41,874 bases of DNA from CAZJAH01 sp964544155 (GTDB lineage: Bacteria; Bacteroidota; Ignavibacteria; Kapaibacteriales; UBA2268), in NCBI GenBank assembly GCA_964544155.1, contig CAZJAH010000025.1, positions 1-41,874 of the forward strand. The letters are read 5' to 3'. The stretch's first letter is position 1, and each line of letters opens with the position of its first letter. Positions 27,537-35,807 of the stretch are shown piece after piece. The notes beneath the pieces were generated by a model. It ran no database searches. It had not been told where the DNA came from and was given only the letters and a program-made list of their open reading frames with translations. Position numbers and translations under genes: made by a program.

Positions 27537-28037
27537 ATGACTGAAAATAACAATAATAATGCCGGAGTGGCAGTATCGAACAATGAGTTGTTGCAGCTTG
27601 TAAGCTTCAATATCGGAACTGAAGAATTCGGTGTTGATATACTGAAAGTTCAGGAGATAAACCGTATGGTTGAGGTAACAAGGGTTCCCAACGCGCCTGA
27701 ATATGTCGAAGGGGTAATAAACCTGCGGGGTAAAGTTATTCCCATCATAGACCTCAGAAAAAGGCTCGGGATGCAGGATAAAGATTATGATAAAGATACA
27801 AGAATAGTTGTTGTTGAGCTGGAAACGAAGGTAATTGGCTTTATCGTTGACAGTGTTAACGAAGTCCTCAGAATAAACAAAAGCATTACCGAGCAGCCTC
27901 CGCCAATGGTAGCAGGTATCGATTCGGAATATATCACAGCCATAGGAAAACTCGAGGACAGGCTTCTGATACTGCTCGACCTGGAAAAGATTCTTACCGG
28001 TCGCGAGCAAAAAGAACTCGATGAAATAGAAGCATAA
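27537..28037 (+). CDS. cheW: Chemotaxis coupling protein CheW
   Basis: CheW links chemoreceptors to the kinase CheA at the inner membrane. The 166-residue protein is a single CheW domain: LVSFNIGTEEFGVDILKVQEI, the hallmark VPNAPEYVEGVINLRGKVIPI (split across about 47-67), IVVVELETKVIGFIVDSV and LLILLDLEKIL. The N-terminus is asparagine-rich (MTENNNNNAG). No cheA, receptor, cheY or other chemotaxis gene is in the window, so it is isolated from its partners. The end of the gene is the first unit of a 21-bp tandem repeat, and a strong terminator follows. It may alternatively be a CheW-like scaffold in a non-chemotaxis pathway. Confidence 0.95.
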   Translation: MTENNNNNAGVAVSNNELLQLVSFNIGTEEFGVDILKVQEINRMVEVTRVPNAPEYVEGVINLRGKVIPIIDLRKRLGMQDKDYDKDTRIVVVELETKVIGFIVDSVNEVLRINKSITEQPPPMVAGIDSEYITAIGKLEDRLLILLDLEKILTGREQKELDEIEA

Positions 28038-28099
28038 CACTATTAAATTGAAGCCAAACACTATTAAATAGAAGCCAAACACTATTAAATAGAAGCTCC
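28024..28099. repeat. 21-bp tandem repeat across the cheW stop codon
   Basis: Three copies of ACACTATTAAAT(T/A)GAAGCCAA, at 28037-28057, 28058-28078 and 28079-28099 (the last ends CTCC). They are preceded by a partial copy, AAATAGAAGC at 28024-28033, formed by the last codons of cheW. The two later copies are identical over 18 bases, so the expansion is recent. Confidence 0.9.
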
Positions 28100-28124
28100 A
28101 ATATTTCTGTTTCCCCAATTGTGT

Positions 28125-28165
28125 AAATAAAGAGGCTCTCTTTGTAGAGGGCCTCTTATTTAATT
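28125..28165 (+). terminator. Rho-independent terminator of cheW
   Basis: A long stem with one bulged base: AAATAA-A-GAGGCTCTC pairs with the segment ending GAGGGCCTCTTATTT (to 28161), with a loop of about six bases. It is followed by an AT-rich tail. Confidence 0.8.
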
Positions 28166-28246
28166 ATCCCTCATTTAAATTCATCATTGATAATAAAAGA
28201 TTTCTTAAATTAGCTTTTTATAAAATAACTAATTATTATAAAGAAT

Positions 28247-29179
28247 ATGGCCATAATAGAAATTGAGGATCTGACCAAGTATTATGGGCCCGTACCGGGC
28301 ATACGGAGAGTTGACCTGAGTGTTGATAAAAATGAAATATTCGGTTTCATTGGCCCAAACGGCGCAGGAAAATCCACAACAATCAGGATATTGCTTAACC
28401 TGATCTATCCGGATTCCGGCAGCGCGAAGATCTTCGGACTGGATTCAGTCCGGGATTCAAAAGAAATAAAGAAAAATTGCGGCTATGTACCCGGGGAGAT
28501 CAATTATTACGGCAAAATGACTGCCGAGGAGCTTTTTAAATACTCTTATTCATTTTTCGGCAGGAAATTTGACAGCAAAAGATATACATACCTGACTGAT
28601 GCTTTAAGCCTGAATGTGAAAAAAAAGATAGAAATACTATCATTAGGCAATAAAAAGAAAGTTTCACTTGTTCAGGCGCTATTACATAGGCCCGGGCTGC
28701 TCATACTCGATGAGCCTACTTCCGGCCTAGATCCTCTGGTACAGTCATCGCTATATGAATTGATAAGAGAAGAAAACTACAACGGAACTACGATTTTCTT
28801 TTCTTCACATGTATTAAGCGAGGTACAGAAACTCTGCTCGCGAGTAGCAATAATCAAAAACGGAGAGGTTATAACCGTGGAAAGCATTGAAAAACTCAGA
28901 GAAAGATCTTTTAAAAAGGTAAGAGTAGTGCTGGATGCTCCGGCAGCCGAGGATTTCATTCCGCAAGGAGCTGTTAATCCGGAAGTGGCAGAAAATACGA
29001 TTAAATTCATGTACAGCGGAGATATTAACCATTTACTCGATTACCTGCGAAAAGTGAAGATTAAAAACTTACTTATAGAAGACCCTACTCTCGAGGAGAT
29101 TTTCATTCATTACTATGAGAAGAAATCCCCGGAAAGTGGAAAAGAATCAAGCTCAAAAGGCGGTAAAAAAAATGTTTAA
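28247..29179 (+). CDS. ABC-2 type transporter ATP-binding protein
   Basis: The ATPase of a two-gene ABC-2 exporter, of the BcrA/CcmA/YhaQ-like type. The 310-residue protein has GPNGAGKST (36-44, Walker A) and VPGEINYYGKMT in the Q-loop/helical region. The signature position reads LSLGNKKK (131-138), where the usual LSGGxxQR is weak. LLILDE (151-156, Walker B), TSGLDP and the switch histidine in FFSSHVLSE follow. After about residue 215 comes the extra C-terminal domain common in these exporters, ending in a charged tail (KGGKKNV). It overlaps the permease gene by 8 bases. The substrate cannot be read from sequence; lipid, peptide or antibiotic export are all possible. Confidence 0.92.
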   Translation: MAIIEIEDLTKYYGPVPGIRRVDLSVDKNEIFGFIGPNGAGKSTTIRILLNLIYPDSGSAKIFGLDSVRDSKEIKKNCGYVPGEINYYGKMTAEELFKYSYSFFGRKFDSKRYTYLTDALSLNVKKKIEILSLGNKKKVSLVQALLHRPGLLILDEPTSGLDPLVQSSLYELIREENYNGTTIFFSSHVLSEVQKLCSRVAIIKNGEVITVESIEKLRERSFKKVRVVLDAPAAEDFIPQGAVNPEVAENTIKFMYSGDINHLLDYLRKVKIKNLLIEDPTLEEIFIHYYEKKSPESGKESSSKGGKKNV

Positions 29180-29987
29180 TATATTCGGGCGGGAATTTTT
29201 CCTTATTTCAAAGACCGCGTTCTTCTGGTTCGCTGGTATATTTGTGCTGATTTATACCAGCATGATATTTTATCCCCAACTTGTTCAGGAGGATATGCTG
29301 CAGGATCTCAAAGGCGTATTCGATAATCCGCTTATGGGATCGATGATGGAGGCTTTCGGCTTCGATTTTAATCAAATAACGAACATCCTTGCATTTTATG
29401 CCATGAGAAACTCGTCATTCTTTGTTATGCTGCTGGGTTCAATATTTGCGATAATCAGCGCGAATTCGCTGCTCGCCGCCGAAGAGCAGAATAAAACCTC
29501 TGAATTTCTTTTATCACGTCCTGTTACCAGAACAGAGATACTATTCGGTAAATTTCTTGCTTTTAATGCCGTGCTGGCTTTATTCAATATATTACTCTGT
29601 ATAGCCGGCTATATAAGCCTGGAACTTTTTAAAAGCGAGCCTTATGACAGGGAAGCTTTTCTCACATTAAGCATTTACACATGGATGCTTCATTTTCTTT
29701 TTGGCTGCATTGGCATTTTTGTATCTGTATTACCAAAAAGGGGGAGGACAATGTTCGGGCTTTCTGCCGGTATAACACTTGGATTTTACTTTCTTGAAAT
29801 GATCTCCAATATCACCGGATCAGCGGATTTTCTTGGCTATTTGAGCCCTTTCAGATATGCTGATACAGAAGTATTAAAGGAAGGATACAGGATTGAGCCA
29901 CTCAAAGCGCTATTCTTTATCGGGATTGGATTGCTTTTTACTTTCCTCACTTATGTGAAATACCGCAAGAAGGATATTTACATTTAG
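29172..29987 (+). CDS. ABC-2 type transporter permease
   Basis: The membrane partner of the preceding ATPase. I chose the ATG at 29172 (protein MFNIFGREFFLISK, 271 residues), because it overlaps the ATPase stop by 8 bases and gives the family start; an upstream in-frame ATG at 29115 only adds a charged stretch. Six hydrophobic segments are visible (about 14-35, 86-105, 130-152, 170-190, 196-220, 240-262). Between the second and third is the family motif EEQNKTSEFLLSRPVTRTEI followed by FGKFLA. It ends KYRKKDIYI. The role is export as a dimer with two ATPase subunits; the substrate is unknown. Confidence 0.9.
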   Translation: MFNIFGREFFLISKTAFFWFAGIFVLIYTSMIFYPQLVQEDMLQDLKGVFDNPLMGSMMEAFGFDFNQITNILAFYAMRNSSFFVMLLGSIFAIISANSLLAAEEQNKTSEFLLSRPVTRTEILFGKFLAFNAVLALFNILLCIAGYISLELFKSEPYDREAFLTLSIYTWMLHFLFGCIGIFVSVLPKRGRTMFGLSAGITLGFYFLEMISNITGSADFLGYLSPFRYADTEVLKEGYRIEPLKALFFIGIGLLFTFLTYVKYRKKDIYI

Positions 29988-30080
29988 CCAATTTATAAGC
30001 GATTATTTGGCATTATTTCTTATATTAGATAATTAACAATAATTAAGAATTGGTTTTTTCCAGAAATCAACGGATGATCT

Positions 30081-30998
30081 ATGCAGGTAATTTTCGGAGC
30101 CGGCGGCCCTATAGGACGTCAGCTGTCTAAAGAGCTTAAAAAATATACTGATTCCGTCCGTCTTGTCAGTAGAAAAGCAAAGAAGACATTACCCGAATGC
30201 ATAGCCTTTCAGGCTGACCTGGCAAAAAAAAATGACGCGATTGAAGCCGCAAAAGGCTGCGAAATTGTGTATCTGACTGCCGGGCTCGAATATAAAACAA
30301 AAGTGTGGAAAGAACTATGGCCTCTTATAATGAGCAACACCATAGAAGCCTGTAAGCTAAATGATGCCGCTCTGGTATTCTTCGATAATATTTATATGTA
30401 TGACAAAAATCATATTAATGGTATGAATGAAAACACACCTGTCAATCCTTCCAGCGAGAAAGGAAAAGTTCGCGCCCTGATAGGAAAAATGATGATGGAT
30501 GAAGTTTCAAAAGGTAATTTGAAAGGGATTATAGTAAGATCCGCTGATTTTATTTCCCCGAATAACAGCCTGCTCACCGAAATGATTTTTAATAATTTAA
30601 AAAAAAATAAGAACGCAATGTGGTTTATGGATATAGATAAAGTCCATAATTTCACTTTTTATAAAGATGCGGCCGCGGGGACTGCTATTCTGGGAAATAC
30701 CAAAGATGCGTACGGAGAAATATGGCATCTGCCGACAGATCCTTCGAAACTAACAGTCAGGCAGTGGATAGAGATGTTTGCTAAAGAGCTTGGCACAGAG
30801 CCAAAAGTCACGGTCGTTAAAAAGTCGATGATGCACATGCTCGGGTGGTTTGTTCCCGTGATCAGGGAATTTAAAGAAATGGCTTACCAGTATGATCGTG
30901 ATTACTTCTTTGACAGCAGCAAATTCAATAAAAAGTTTGATTATAAGCCGGCAACACCCAAGGAAGCAGTCAAACACATAGTTTCTAATTTTAAATAG
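30081..30998 (+). CDS. NAD(P)-dependent epimerase/dehydratase-like extended SDR
   Basis: A Rossmann-fold protein of the extended short-chain dehydrogenase group, 305 residues. VIFGAGGPIGRQL (3-15) is the dinucleotide-binding loop. FDNIYMYDK (about 101-109) occupies the place of the catalytic Ser/Tyr region, and the usual YxxxK motif is not clear. The C-terminal half (WHLPTDPSKLTVRQWIEMFA) resembles NmrA/epimerase-like proteins. It may be a reductase on a small metabolite or a regulator that only binds the cofactor; I cannot tell which. A cytochrome gene follows after 28 bases, so they may be co-transcribed, but I see no functional link. Confidence 0.75.
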   Translation: MQVIFGAGGPIGRQLSKELKKYTDSVRLVSRKAKKTLPECIAFQADLAKKNDAIEAAKGCEIVYLTAGLEYKTKVWKELWPLIMSNTIEACKLNDAALVFFDNIYMYDKNHINGMNENTPVNPSSEKGKVRALIGKMMMDEVSKGNLKGIIVRSADFISPNNSLLTEMIFNNLKKNKNAMWFMDIDKVHNFTFYKDAAAGTAILGNTKDAYGEIWHLPTDPSKLTVRQWIEMFAKELGTEPKVTVVKKSMMHMLGWFVPVIREFKEMAYQYDRDYFFDSSKFNKKFDYKPATPKEAVKHIVSNFK

Positions 30999-31026
30999 TT
31001 TTATTAACAAAGTTAAAGAAATATCA

Positions 31027-31461
31027 ATGTCCAGAATTTTACTTGCTATTATCGCGTTCAGTATTATTTCAGCTTGCGGAGAAGGCGGGGATAAACCTGA
31101 AGATAATAACTCAGGCACTGCTGATAATATTTCTGCCGCGGGTGATCAGTTCCTCGCGGTTGAAAATGTTGACTTAGGCGAAATGACCGATGAAAAAATC
31201 AACCGCGGTGAAGAAATATTTAATCAAAAATGCAAAACATGCCATCAGATCGACAACGACCTTATAGGGCCTTCGCTTAAAAACGTTACGGAAAGGAGAT
31301 CACCGGAATTTATCATAAGTATGATAATGGATCCCGAAGCCATGGCTGAAAATAATGAAAAGGTAAAGCAGATGAGACAAAAGTACAATATTGTGATGAC
31401 TTACCAGGACGTCAACATCGAAGATGCAAAAAATCTGTACTTCTATTTGAAAAATCAGTAA
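31027..31461 (+). CDS. Lipoprotein c-type cytochrome
   Basis: A 144-residue membrane-anchored single-haem electron carrier facing the periplasm. The lipoprotein signal is MSRILLAIIAFSIISAC (lipobox I-S-A-C, C17). A flexible acidic linker (18-45) precedes the cytochrome domain. The haem motif is C69-K-T-C72-H73, preceded by GEEIFNQK, with IGPSLKNVTER after it. The distal ligand is probably M124 in VMTYQDV. The pattern fits class I cytochromes of the mono-haem type that serve terminal oxidases or other reductases. Its electron partners are not encoded in this window. A strong terminator follows. Confidence 0.92.
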   Translation: MSRILLAIIAFSIISACGEGGDKPEDNNSGTADNISAAGDQFLAVENVDLGEMTDEKINRGEEIFNQKCKTCHQIDNDLIGPSLKNVTERRSPEFIISMIMDPEAMAENNEKVKQMRQKYNIVMTYQDVNIEDAKNLYFYLKNQ

Positions 31462-31490
31462 CTAAATAGTTCAAGCCATATCAAGATAAA

Positions 31491-31522
31491 GATCAGCCGC
31501 TGAATACGCGGCTGGTCTTTTT
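31491..31522 (+). terminator. Rho-independent terminator after the cytochrome gene
   Basis: GATCAGCCGC (31491-31500) pairs with GCGGCTGGTC (31508-31517; one T-G pair) around a 7-base loop, followed by five T. Confidence 0.85.
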
Positions 31523-31686
31523 ACAATTTTTGGCGCAGCCGGATTTTTGGGCTTTCAATTATTATCTGACCGGAAAATATCGTTTTTGGAGATTTTGCTA
31601 CAATACCTGTAATTCAGTTCGTATTTTTATAAATTAGATTAACAGCGAATTTTAAAATTATATAAAAAATAGCCAGAGGAGTTAAA

Positions 31687-33375
31687 ATGCCGGATATAAA
31701 AGGCGAAGAGGCCAAAAGGTCAAATTTTATCAAGTCAATAATTAATGAAGATAATAAAACGGGCAAACATGGCGGACGCGTCCATACGCGTTTCCCTCCG
31801 GAGCCGAACGGATTTCTTCATATCGGCCACGCTAAATCGATATGCCTGAATTTCGGAATTGCCGAAGAATATAACGGACTATGCAATCTCAGGTTCGACG
31901 ACACAAACCCCGTAAAGGAAGATGTAAAATACGTCGAATCTATCCAGGAAGATGTTAAATGGCTCGGTTTCGACTGGGATGACAGGCTTTACTTTGCATC
32001 GGATTATTTCGATAAGCTTTACGAATATGCCATAGAGCTTATCAAAATGGGCAAGGCCTATGTTGACGACCTGACTCCTGAGCAGATACGCCAATACCGC
32101 GGCACTCTTAAAGAGCCCGGTAAGGAAAGCCCTTACCGCAACCGTTCAGTGGATGAAAACCTGGAGCTGTTTGAAAAAATGAAGAACGGCGAATTCGACG
32201 AAGGCTCCAAAATATTAAGGGCAAAAATAGATATGGCGCATCCGAACCTGAATATGCGCGATCCTGCTATTTACCGTATAAAGAAGGCTGCCCACCACCG
32301 CACGGGCGATAAGTGGCAGATTTACCCTATGTACGATTTCACTCATTGCCTCTCGGATTCTCTTGAGGGGATAACACATTCACTCTGTACACTTGAATTT
32401 GAAGACCACAGGCCGCTATATGACTGGTTCCTCGATGAGCTGGGAGTATTTCATCCGCAGCAGATTGAATTTGCCCGGCTGAACCTTAATTACACTGTTA
32501 TGAGCAAAAGAAAGCTGCTGCGCCTTGTGGAAGAAGGCATAGTCGATGGCTGGGACGATCCACGTATGCCCACGATAGCCGGGCTGAGGCGCAGAGGTTA
32601 TACGCCGGCATCCATCAGAGATTTTGCTGACAGGATTGGCGTGGCAAAAAGCAATTCGACTGTGGATTACGCTTTGCTTGAACATTGCGTCCGCGAAGAT
32701 ATGAATAAGCACGCGCAGAGGGTAATGGGTGTGCTCAGGCCGCTTAAAGTGACCATTGAAAACTATCCCGAAGCGGAAGAGGAGTACCTCGACGCCATAA
32801 ATAATCCTGAAGACGAAAGCATGGGAACCCGCAAAGTGCCATTTTCAAGGGAGTTATATATAGAGCAGGAAGACTTTATGGAAGACCCGCCGCGAAAATT
32901 CTTCAGGCTGGCGCCGGGCAGAGAAGTAAGGCTCAGGTACGCTTACTTCATCACCTGTAAGGAAGTTGTGAAAGACGCTGACGGAAACCTTACCGGACTG
33001 ATATGTACTTATGACCCCGAGACTAAGGGCGGTGACGCGCCCGACGGCCGCAAGGTAAAAGCCACCCTGCACTGGGTTTCTGCTAAGCACGCGCTTAACG
33101 CGGAGCTTAGGCTTTATAATAATCTTTTCGACAAAGAAAACCCCGAAGAAGTAGAAGAAGGCGGAGATTTTACCAAAAATATCTCACCGGATTCACTCGA
33201 AATACTGGATAACTGCAAGCTGGAGCCTTTCCTGAAAGATTCGGCCCCCGGTGATAAATTCCAGTTTGAGCGCCAGGGATACTTCTGCGTGGATACAAAA
33301 TTCACGGATAAACTGACATTCAACAGAACAGTTACCCTAAAGGATACCTGGGCCAAACTGCAAAAAAAGAATTAG
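31687..33375 (+). CDS. glnS: Glutaminyl-tRNA synthetase
   Basis: Charges tRNA-Gln with glutamine directly. The 562-residue protein has HIGH at 45-48 within PPEPNGFLHIGHAKS and the class I KMSKS equivalent VMSKR at about 271-275. The catalytic-domain blocks LRFDDTNP, YPMYDFTHCLSD and GWDDPRMPTIAGLRRRGYTP are characteristic of GlnRS rather than GluRS. The C-terminal anticodon-binding beta barrels end at RTVTLKDTWAK. The start is supported by a strong GAGGAG (31676-31681) five bases before the ATG. It means this organism need not use the transamidation route for Gln-tRNA. It is flanked by terminators on both sides, so it is a single-gene unit. Confidence 0.97.
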   Translation: MPDIKGEEAKRSNFIKSIINEDNKTGKHGGRVHTRFPPEPNGFLHIGHAKSICLNFGIAEEYNGLCNLRFDDTNPVKEDVKYVESIQEDVKWLGFDWDDRLYFASDYFDKLYEYAIELIKMGKAYVDDLTPEQIRQYRGTLKEPGKESPYRNRSVDENLELFEKMKNGEFDEGSKILRAKIDMAHPNLNMRDPAIYRIKKAAHHRTGDKWQIYPMYDFTHCLSDSLEGITHSLCTLEFEDHRPLYDWFLDELGVFHPQQIEFARLNLNYTVMSKRKLLRLVEEGIVDGWDDPRMPTIAGLRRRGYTPASIRDFADRIGVAKSNSTVDYALLEHCVREDMNKHAQRVMGVLRPLKVTIENYPEAEEEYLDAINNPEDESMGTRKVPFSRELYIEQEDFMEDPPRKFFRLAPGREVRLRYAYFITCKEVVKDADGNLTGLICTYDPETKGGDAPDGRKVKATLHWVSAKHALNAELRLYNNLFDKENPEEVEEGGDFTKNISPDSLEILDNCKLEPFLKDSAPGDKFQFERQGYFCVDTKFTDKLTFNRTVTLKDTWAKLQKKN

Positions 33376-33395
33376 CCCAGTCTATTGTCAAAACA

Positions 33396-33432
33396 AAAAA
33401 ACCTCCCGGTTTCTAAAGCCGGGAGGTTTTTT
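33396..33432 (+). terminator. Rho-independent terminator of glnS
   Basis: A 14-bp perfect stem (AAAAAACCTCCCGG at 33396-33409 with CCGGGAGGTTTTTT at 33419-33432) and a 9-base loop. The core ACCTCCCGG/CCGGGAGGT is the same as in the terminator at 19532-19560. Confidence 0.92.
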
Positions 33433-33488
33433 AATAATTAATGCTTATGTTAATAAAATATTATTTTTATATTTCGTCACTCAGCGAA

Positions 33489-33848
33489 ATGACTGAAAAA
33501 ACAAACATAAAGAATTTTAGCCGGGCAATGAAGGCCATCAGTGACCCCAACCGCCTGAGGATAATGAAAATGCTCTCAGCAGGGCCATTGTGTGTTTGCG
33601 AGATAACCAGTGTTATGGAACTGGCTGCTTCGACTATATCAAAGCACCTCTCGATTCTAAGGGATGCAGAGCTTATAGATTCATACAAGGACGGCCGATG
33701 GGTTAATTATAAGCTGGCTGAAAATCCACCAGCATACATTGAAAAAATTAATAACCTGCTGGATAAGCATTTGTCAGATGATGTTACAGAGTCTGATTTT
33801 GAAAAGGCAAAAAATGCCGACAGAGAATCGATTTGCGGAAATTTCTGA
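33489..33848 (+). CDS. arsR: ArsR/SmtB-family arsenic-responsive repressor
   Basis: A winged-helix repressor that leaves DNA when it binds As(III). I start it at ATG 33489 (119 residues, the usual family length); the upstream ATG at 33441 adds an unlikely hydrophobic leader. The helix-turn-helix is MELAASTISKHLSILRDAEL (43-62), followed by the wing KDGRWVNYKL. C35 and C37 in LCVCEIT form the CxC of the arsenic site at the start of the recognition region, and a further C116 near the C-terminus may be a third ligand. It is the first gene of a three-gene arsenic operon. Its operator probably overlaps 33433-33488, which is AT-rich and contains TATATTTC, one base off a -7 box. Confidence 0.93.
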   Translation: MTEKTNIKNFSRAMKAISDPNRLRIMKMLSAGPLCVCEITSVMELAASTISKHLSILRDAELIDSYKDGRWVNYKLAENPPAYIEKINNLLDKHLSDDVTESDFEKAKNADRESICGNF

Positions 33849-33891
33849 TTTTTTTAATAATTAATCGTTATTTGACTAATTACAGATTATT

Positions 33892-34953
33892 ATGGCTATC
33901 AGATCTCAACTTAAATTTCTAGACAAATACCTGACTTTGTGGATATTCGCGGCTATGGGCGCGGGTGTGCTTTGGGGATATCTCAACCCATCGATTTCCG
34001 AATTTTGGAACAGGTTTAGCGTAGGCGCAACGAATATCCCTATTGCCATAGGACTTATACTAATGATGTATCCTCCTCTGGCAAAAGTCCGCTATGAAAA
34101 GCTTCCGGCTGTATTCCGTAATTTCAAAATACTTGGCCTGTCACTTATACAGAATTGGATAATCGGCCCATTGCTGATGTTCGGCCTTGCGGTGATCTTT
34201 CTTCAGGATTATCCTCATTATATGACAGGGCTTATACTTATAGGGCTGTCCCGCTGTATAGCCATGGTAATCGTCTGGAACGAACTCGCTAAGGGTGATA
34301 CTGAATATGCCGCCGGCCTTGTGGCGTTCAATTCAGTATTTCAGATAATTTTTTTCTCGGTATATGCTTTTGTGTTTATCACAGTTCTGCCCGATATGCT
34401 CGGCCTTGAAGCTTTTGAAGTAAACGTAACACTAGGGCAAATCGCCGAGTCGGTGCTGATTTATTTGGGATTGCCTTTTTTGGGTGGAATATTGACCCGC
34501 TATTTTGGAATCAAAGCCAAAGGCAGGGACTGGTACGAGAATAAATTCATTCCGTGGATAAGCCCGGTAACGCTTATCTCGCTTCTTTTTACTATTCTGG
34601 TGATGTTCAGCTTTAAAGGTGAAAATATAATCAGGTTGCCTTTTGATGTAGTTTTAATAGCCGCCCCCCTTCTGCTCTACTTTGTGATAATGTTCCTCGT
34701 ATCCTTTTACATGGGAAAAAAAGTCGGCGCTGATTACTCCAAAACGGCTACCATCGCTTTTACCGCTGCCAGTAATAATTTTGAGCTTGCAATTGCCGTA
34801 GCGGTATCTGTATTTGGCATTCATTCGCCTCAAGCCTTCGCCGCAGTGATAGGGCCATTGGTAGAAGTGCCTGTACTTATTGCATTGGTTAATGTATCCT
34901 TAAAATTTAAGAAAAAGTTTTTTCCAAATAAATTACAAGAGGCCGGCTCATGA
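33892..34953 (+). CDS. acr3: ACR3-family arsenite efflux transporter
   Basis: Pumps As(III) out across the inner membrane. The 353-residue protein has ten hydrophobic segments. It keeps the family's two key residues: C122 in GLSRCIAMVIVWNELAKGD (about 118-136) and E298 in AASNNFELAIAVAV (about 292-305). This distinguishes it from the unrelated ArsB family. It follows arsR after 43 bases and overlaps the next gene by 4 bases (ATGA). Confidence 0.96.
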   Translation: MAIRSQLKFLDKYLTLWIFAAMGAGVLWGYLNPSISEFWNRFSVGATNIPIAIGLILMMYPPLAKVRYEKLPAVFRNFKILGLSLIQNWIIGPLLMFGLAVIFLQDYPHYMTGLILIGLSRCIAMVIVWNELAKGDTEYAAGLVAFNSVFQIIFFSVYAFVFITVLPDMLGLEAFEVNVTLGQIAESVLIYLGLPFLGGILTRYFGIKAKGRDWYENKFIPWISPVTLISLLFTILVMFSFKGENIIRLPFDVVLIAAPLLLYFVIMFLVSFYMGKKVGADYSKTATIAFTAASNNFELAIAVAVSVFGIHSPQAFAAVIGPLVEVPVLIALVNVSLKFKKKFFPNKLQEAGS

Positions 34954-35621
34954 AATACATATTTTTTTTAATAATTCTTATAATTACAGGTGCCTGCATG
35001 GATCAAGAACAGAAACTGAACGAAGGCCTGCATGAATACACGCGGGATATTCAAGCAGAATTTGATAATATCCCGGGTGAAAGAAAAGAACAGCTCAAAG
35101 AACTGGCTGATTACATAGCGGATAATGACAGCGTAAACCTTACATTTATATGTACCCATAATTCGCGGCGAAGCCATATGGCGCAGCTCTGGGCTCAGGC
35201 GGCAGCTCACCATTACGGAATAAACGCGGAGTGCTACAGCGGTGGTACTGAAGCAACGGCATTCAACCCCAGGGCGGTTAAAGCTATGAAAAAGGCCGGG
35301 TTTATTATTAATGAGAAAAAATCCGGTGATAATCCGGTTTATGAAGTCATATATTCATCAAAAGCGCCTGCTGTTGATGCTTTTTCAAAGAAATACGAGC
35401 ATGAGGCAAATCCTTCGGAAAATTTCGCGGCGGTAATGGTTTGCTCCCATGCCGATGAAAACTGTCCTTTTGTACCGGGAGCAAAAGACAGATTTTCTAT
35501 TCCATATGATGACCCCAAGGATTTCGATGGTACTGAACAGGAAGAAGCCAAATACGATGAAAGGTGCCGTGATATAGCACGGGAGATGTACTTTGTTATG
35601 AAAGAAGCCCGCGGGCAGTAA
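34950..35621 (+). CDS. Arsenate reductase-like low-molecular-weight phosphatase with a lipoprotein signal
   Basis: Member of the Bacteroidota protein-tyrosine-phosphatase-like group found in arsenic operons, probably reducing arsenate. The active-site loop is C68-THNSRR (CxxNSxR type) in FICTHNSRRSHMAQ, with the partner aspartate in PYDDPKDFDGT. The blocks YSGGTEATAFNPRAVKAM and MVCSHADENCPFVPGA are typical. The 223-residue protein starts MKYIFFLIILIITGAC, a full lipoprotein signal (C16), and its ATG overlaps the acr3 stop (ATGA). An internal ATG at 34998 (Met17) would give the usual cytoplasmic form, starting MDQEQKLNEGL. If exported, it would act on the wrong side of the membrane for classical arsenate reduction. 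Confidence 0.85.
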   Translation: MKYIFFLIILIITGACMDQEQKLNEGLHEYTRDIQAEFDNIPGERKEQLKELADYIADNDSVNLTFICTHNSRRSHMAQLWAQAAAHHYGINAECYSGGTEATAFNPRAVKAMKKAGFIINEKKSGDNPVYEVIYSSKAPAVDAFSKKYEHEANPSENFAAVMVCSHADENCPFVPGAKDRFSIPYDDPKDFDGTEQEEAKYDERCRDIAREMYFVMKEARGQ

Positions 35622-35639
35622 AGATAGGTTTGAGTGCAC

Positions 35640-35666
35640 GCGGAGGCTGAGGCTCCCGATGCCTCA
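35640..35666. repeat. Palindromic repeat type A, copy 1
   Basis: GCGGAGGCTGAGGC followed by a diverged arm; TGAGGC (35648-35653) pairs with GCCTCA (35661-35666). It shares the 14-base core with copy 2 at 35925. Confidence 0.65.
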
Positions 35667-35731
35667 ACGGGTGCAAATGCCTTGATCTCCCGGCCGCTCC
35701 ACCCCGTCCGGAATCGGCTGTGAGAGCTGTC

Positions 35732-35751
35732 AGACGCATTAAAATGCGTCT
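35732..35751. repeat. Palindromic repeat type B
   Basis: AGACGCATT-AA-AATGCGTCT, a perfect 9-bp inverted repeat with a 2-base loop, followed by CTACAGA. There is no T run, so it is not a normal terminator. Confidence 0.75.
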
Positions 35752-35807
35752 CTACAGATGCGAAGAAACTGATAGGAATAATTTGCTATTGTTTTCAAAA
35801 CTTGGTA

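Noticed and set aside
28024..28099. Possible CRISPR-like array
   Set aside because: The units are direct tandem copies with no spacers, no leader and no cas genes.
27468..28118. A 216-codon minus-strand frame with repeated FYLIVFGF-like units
   Set aside because: It is antisense to cheW, and its repeated start is simply the 21-bp tandem repeat read backwards; cheW is a clear domain match.
31523..31686. T-box or other leader element before glnS
   Set aside because: No T-box consensus or anti-terminator helix is visible; the region is AT-rich and otherwise featureless.
33441..33488. Longer ArsR start at ATG 33441
   Set aside because: It would add a hydrophobic, aromatic leader unlike ArsR proteins; ATG 33489 gives the usual length.
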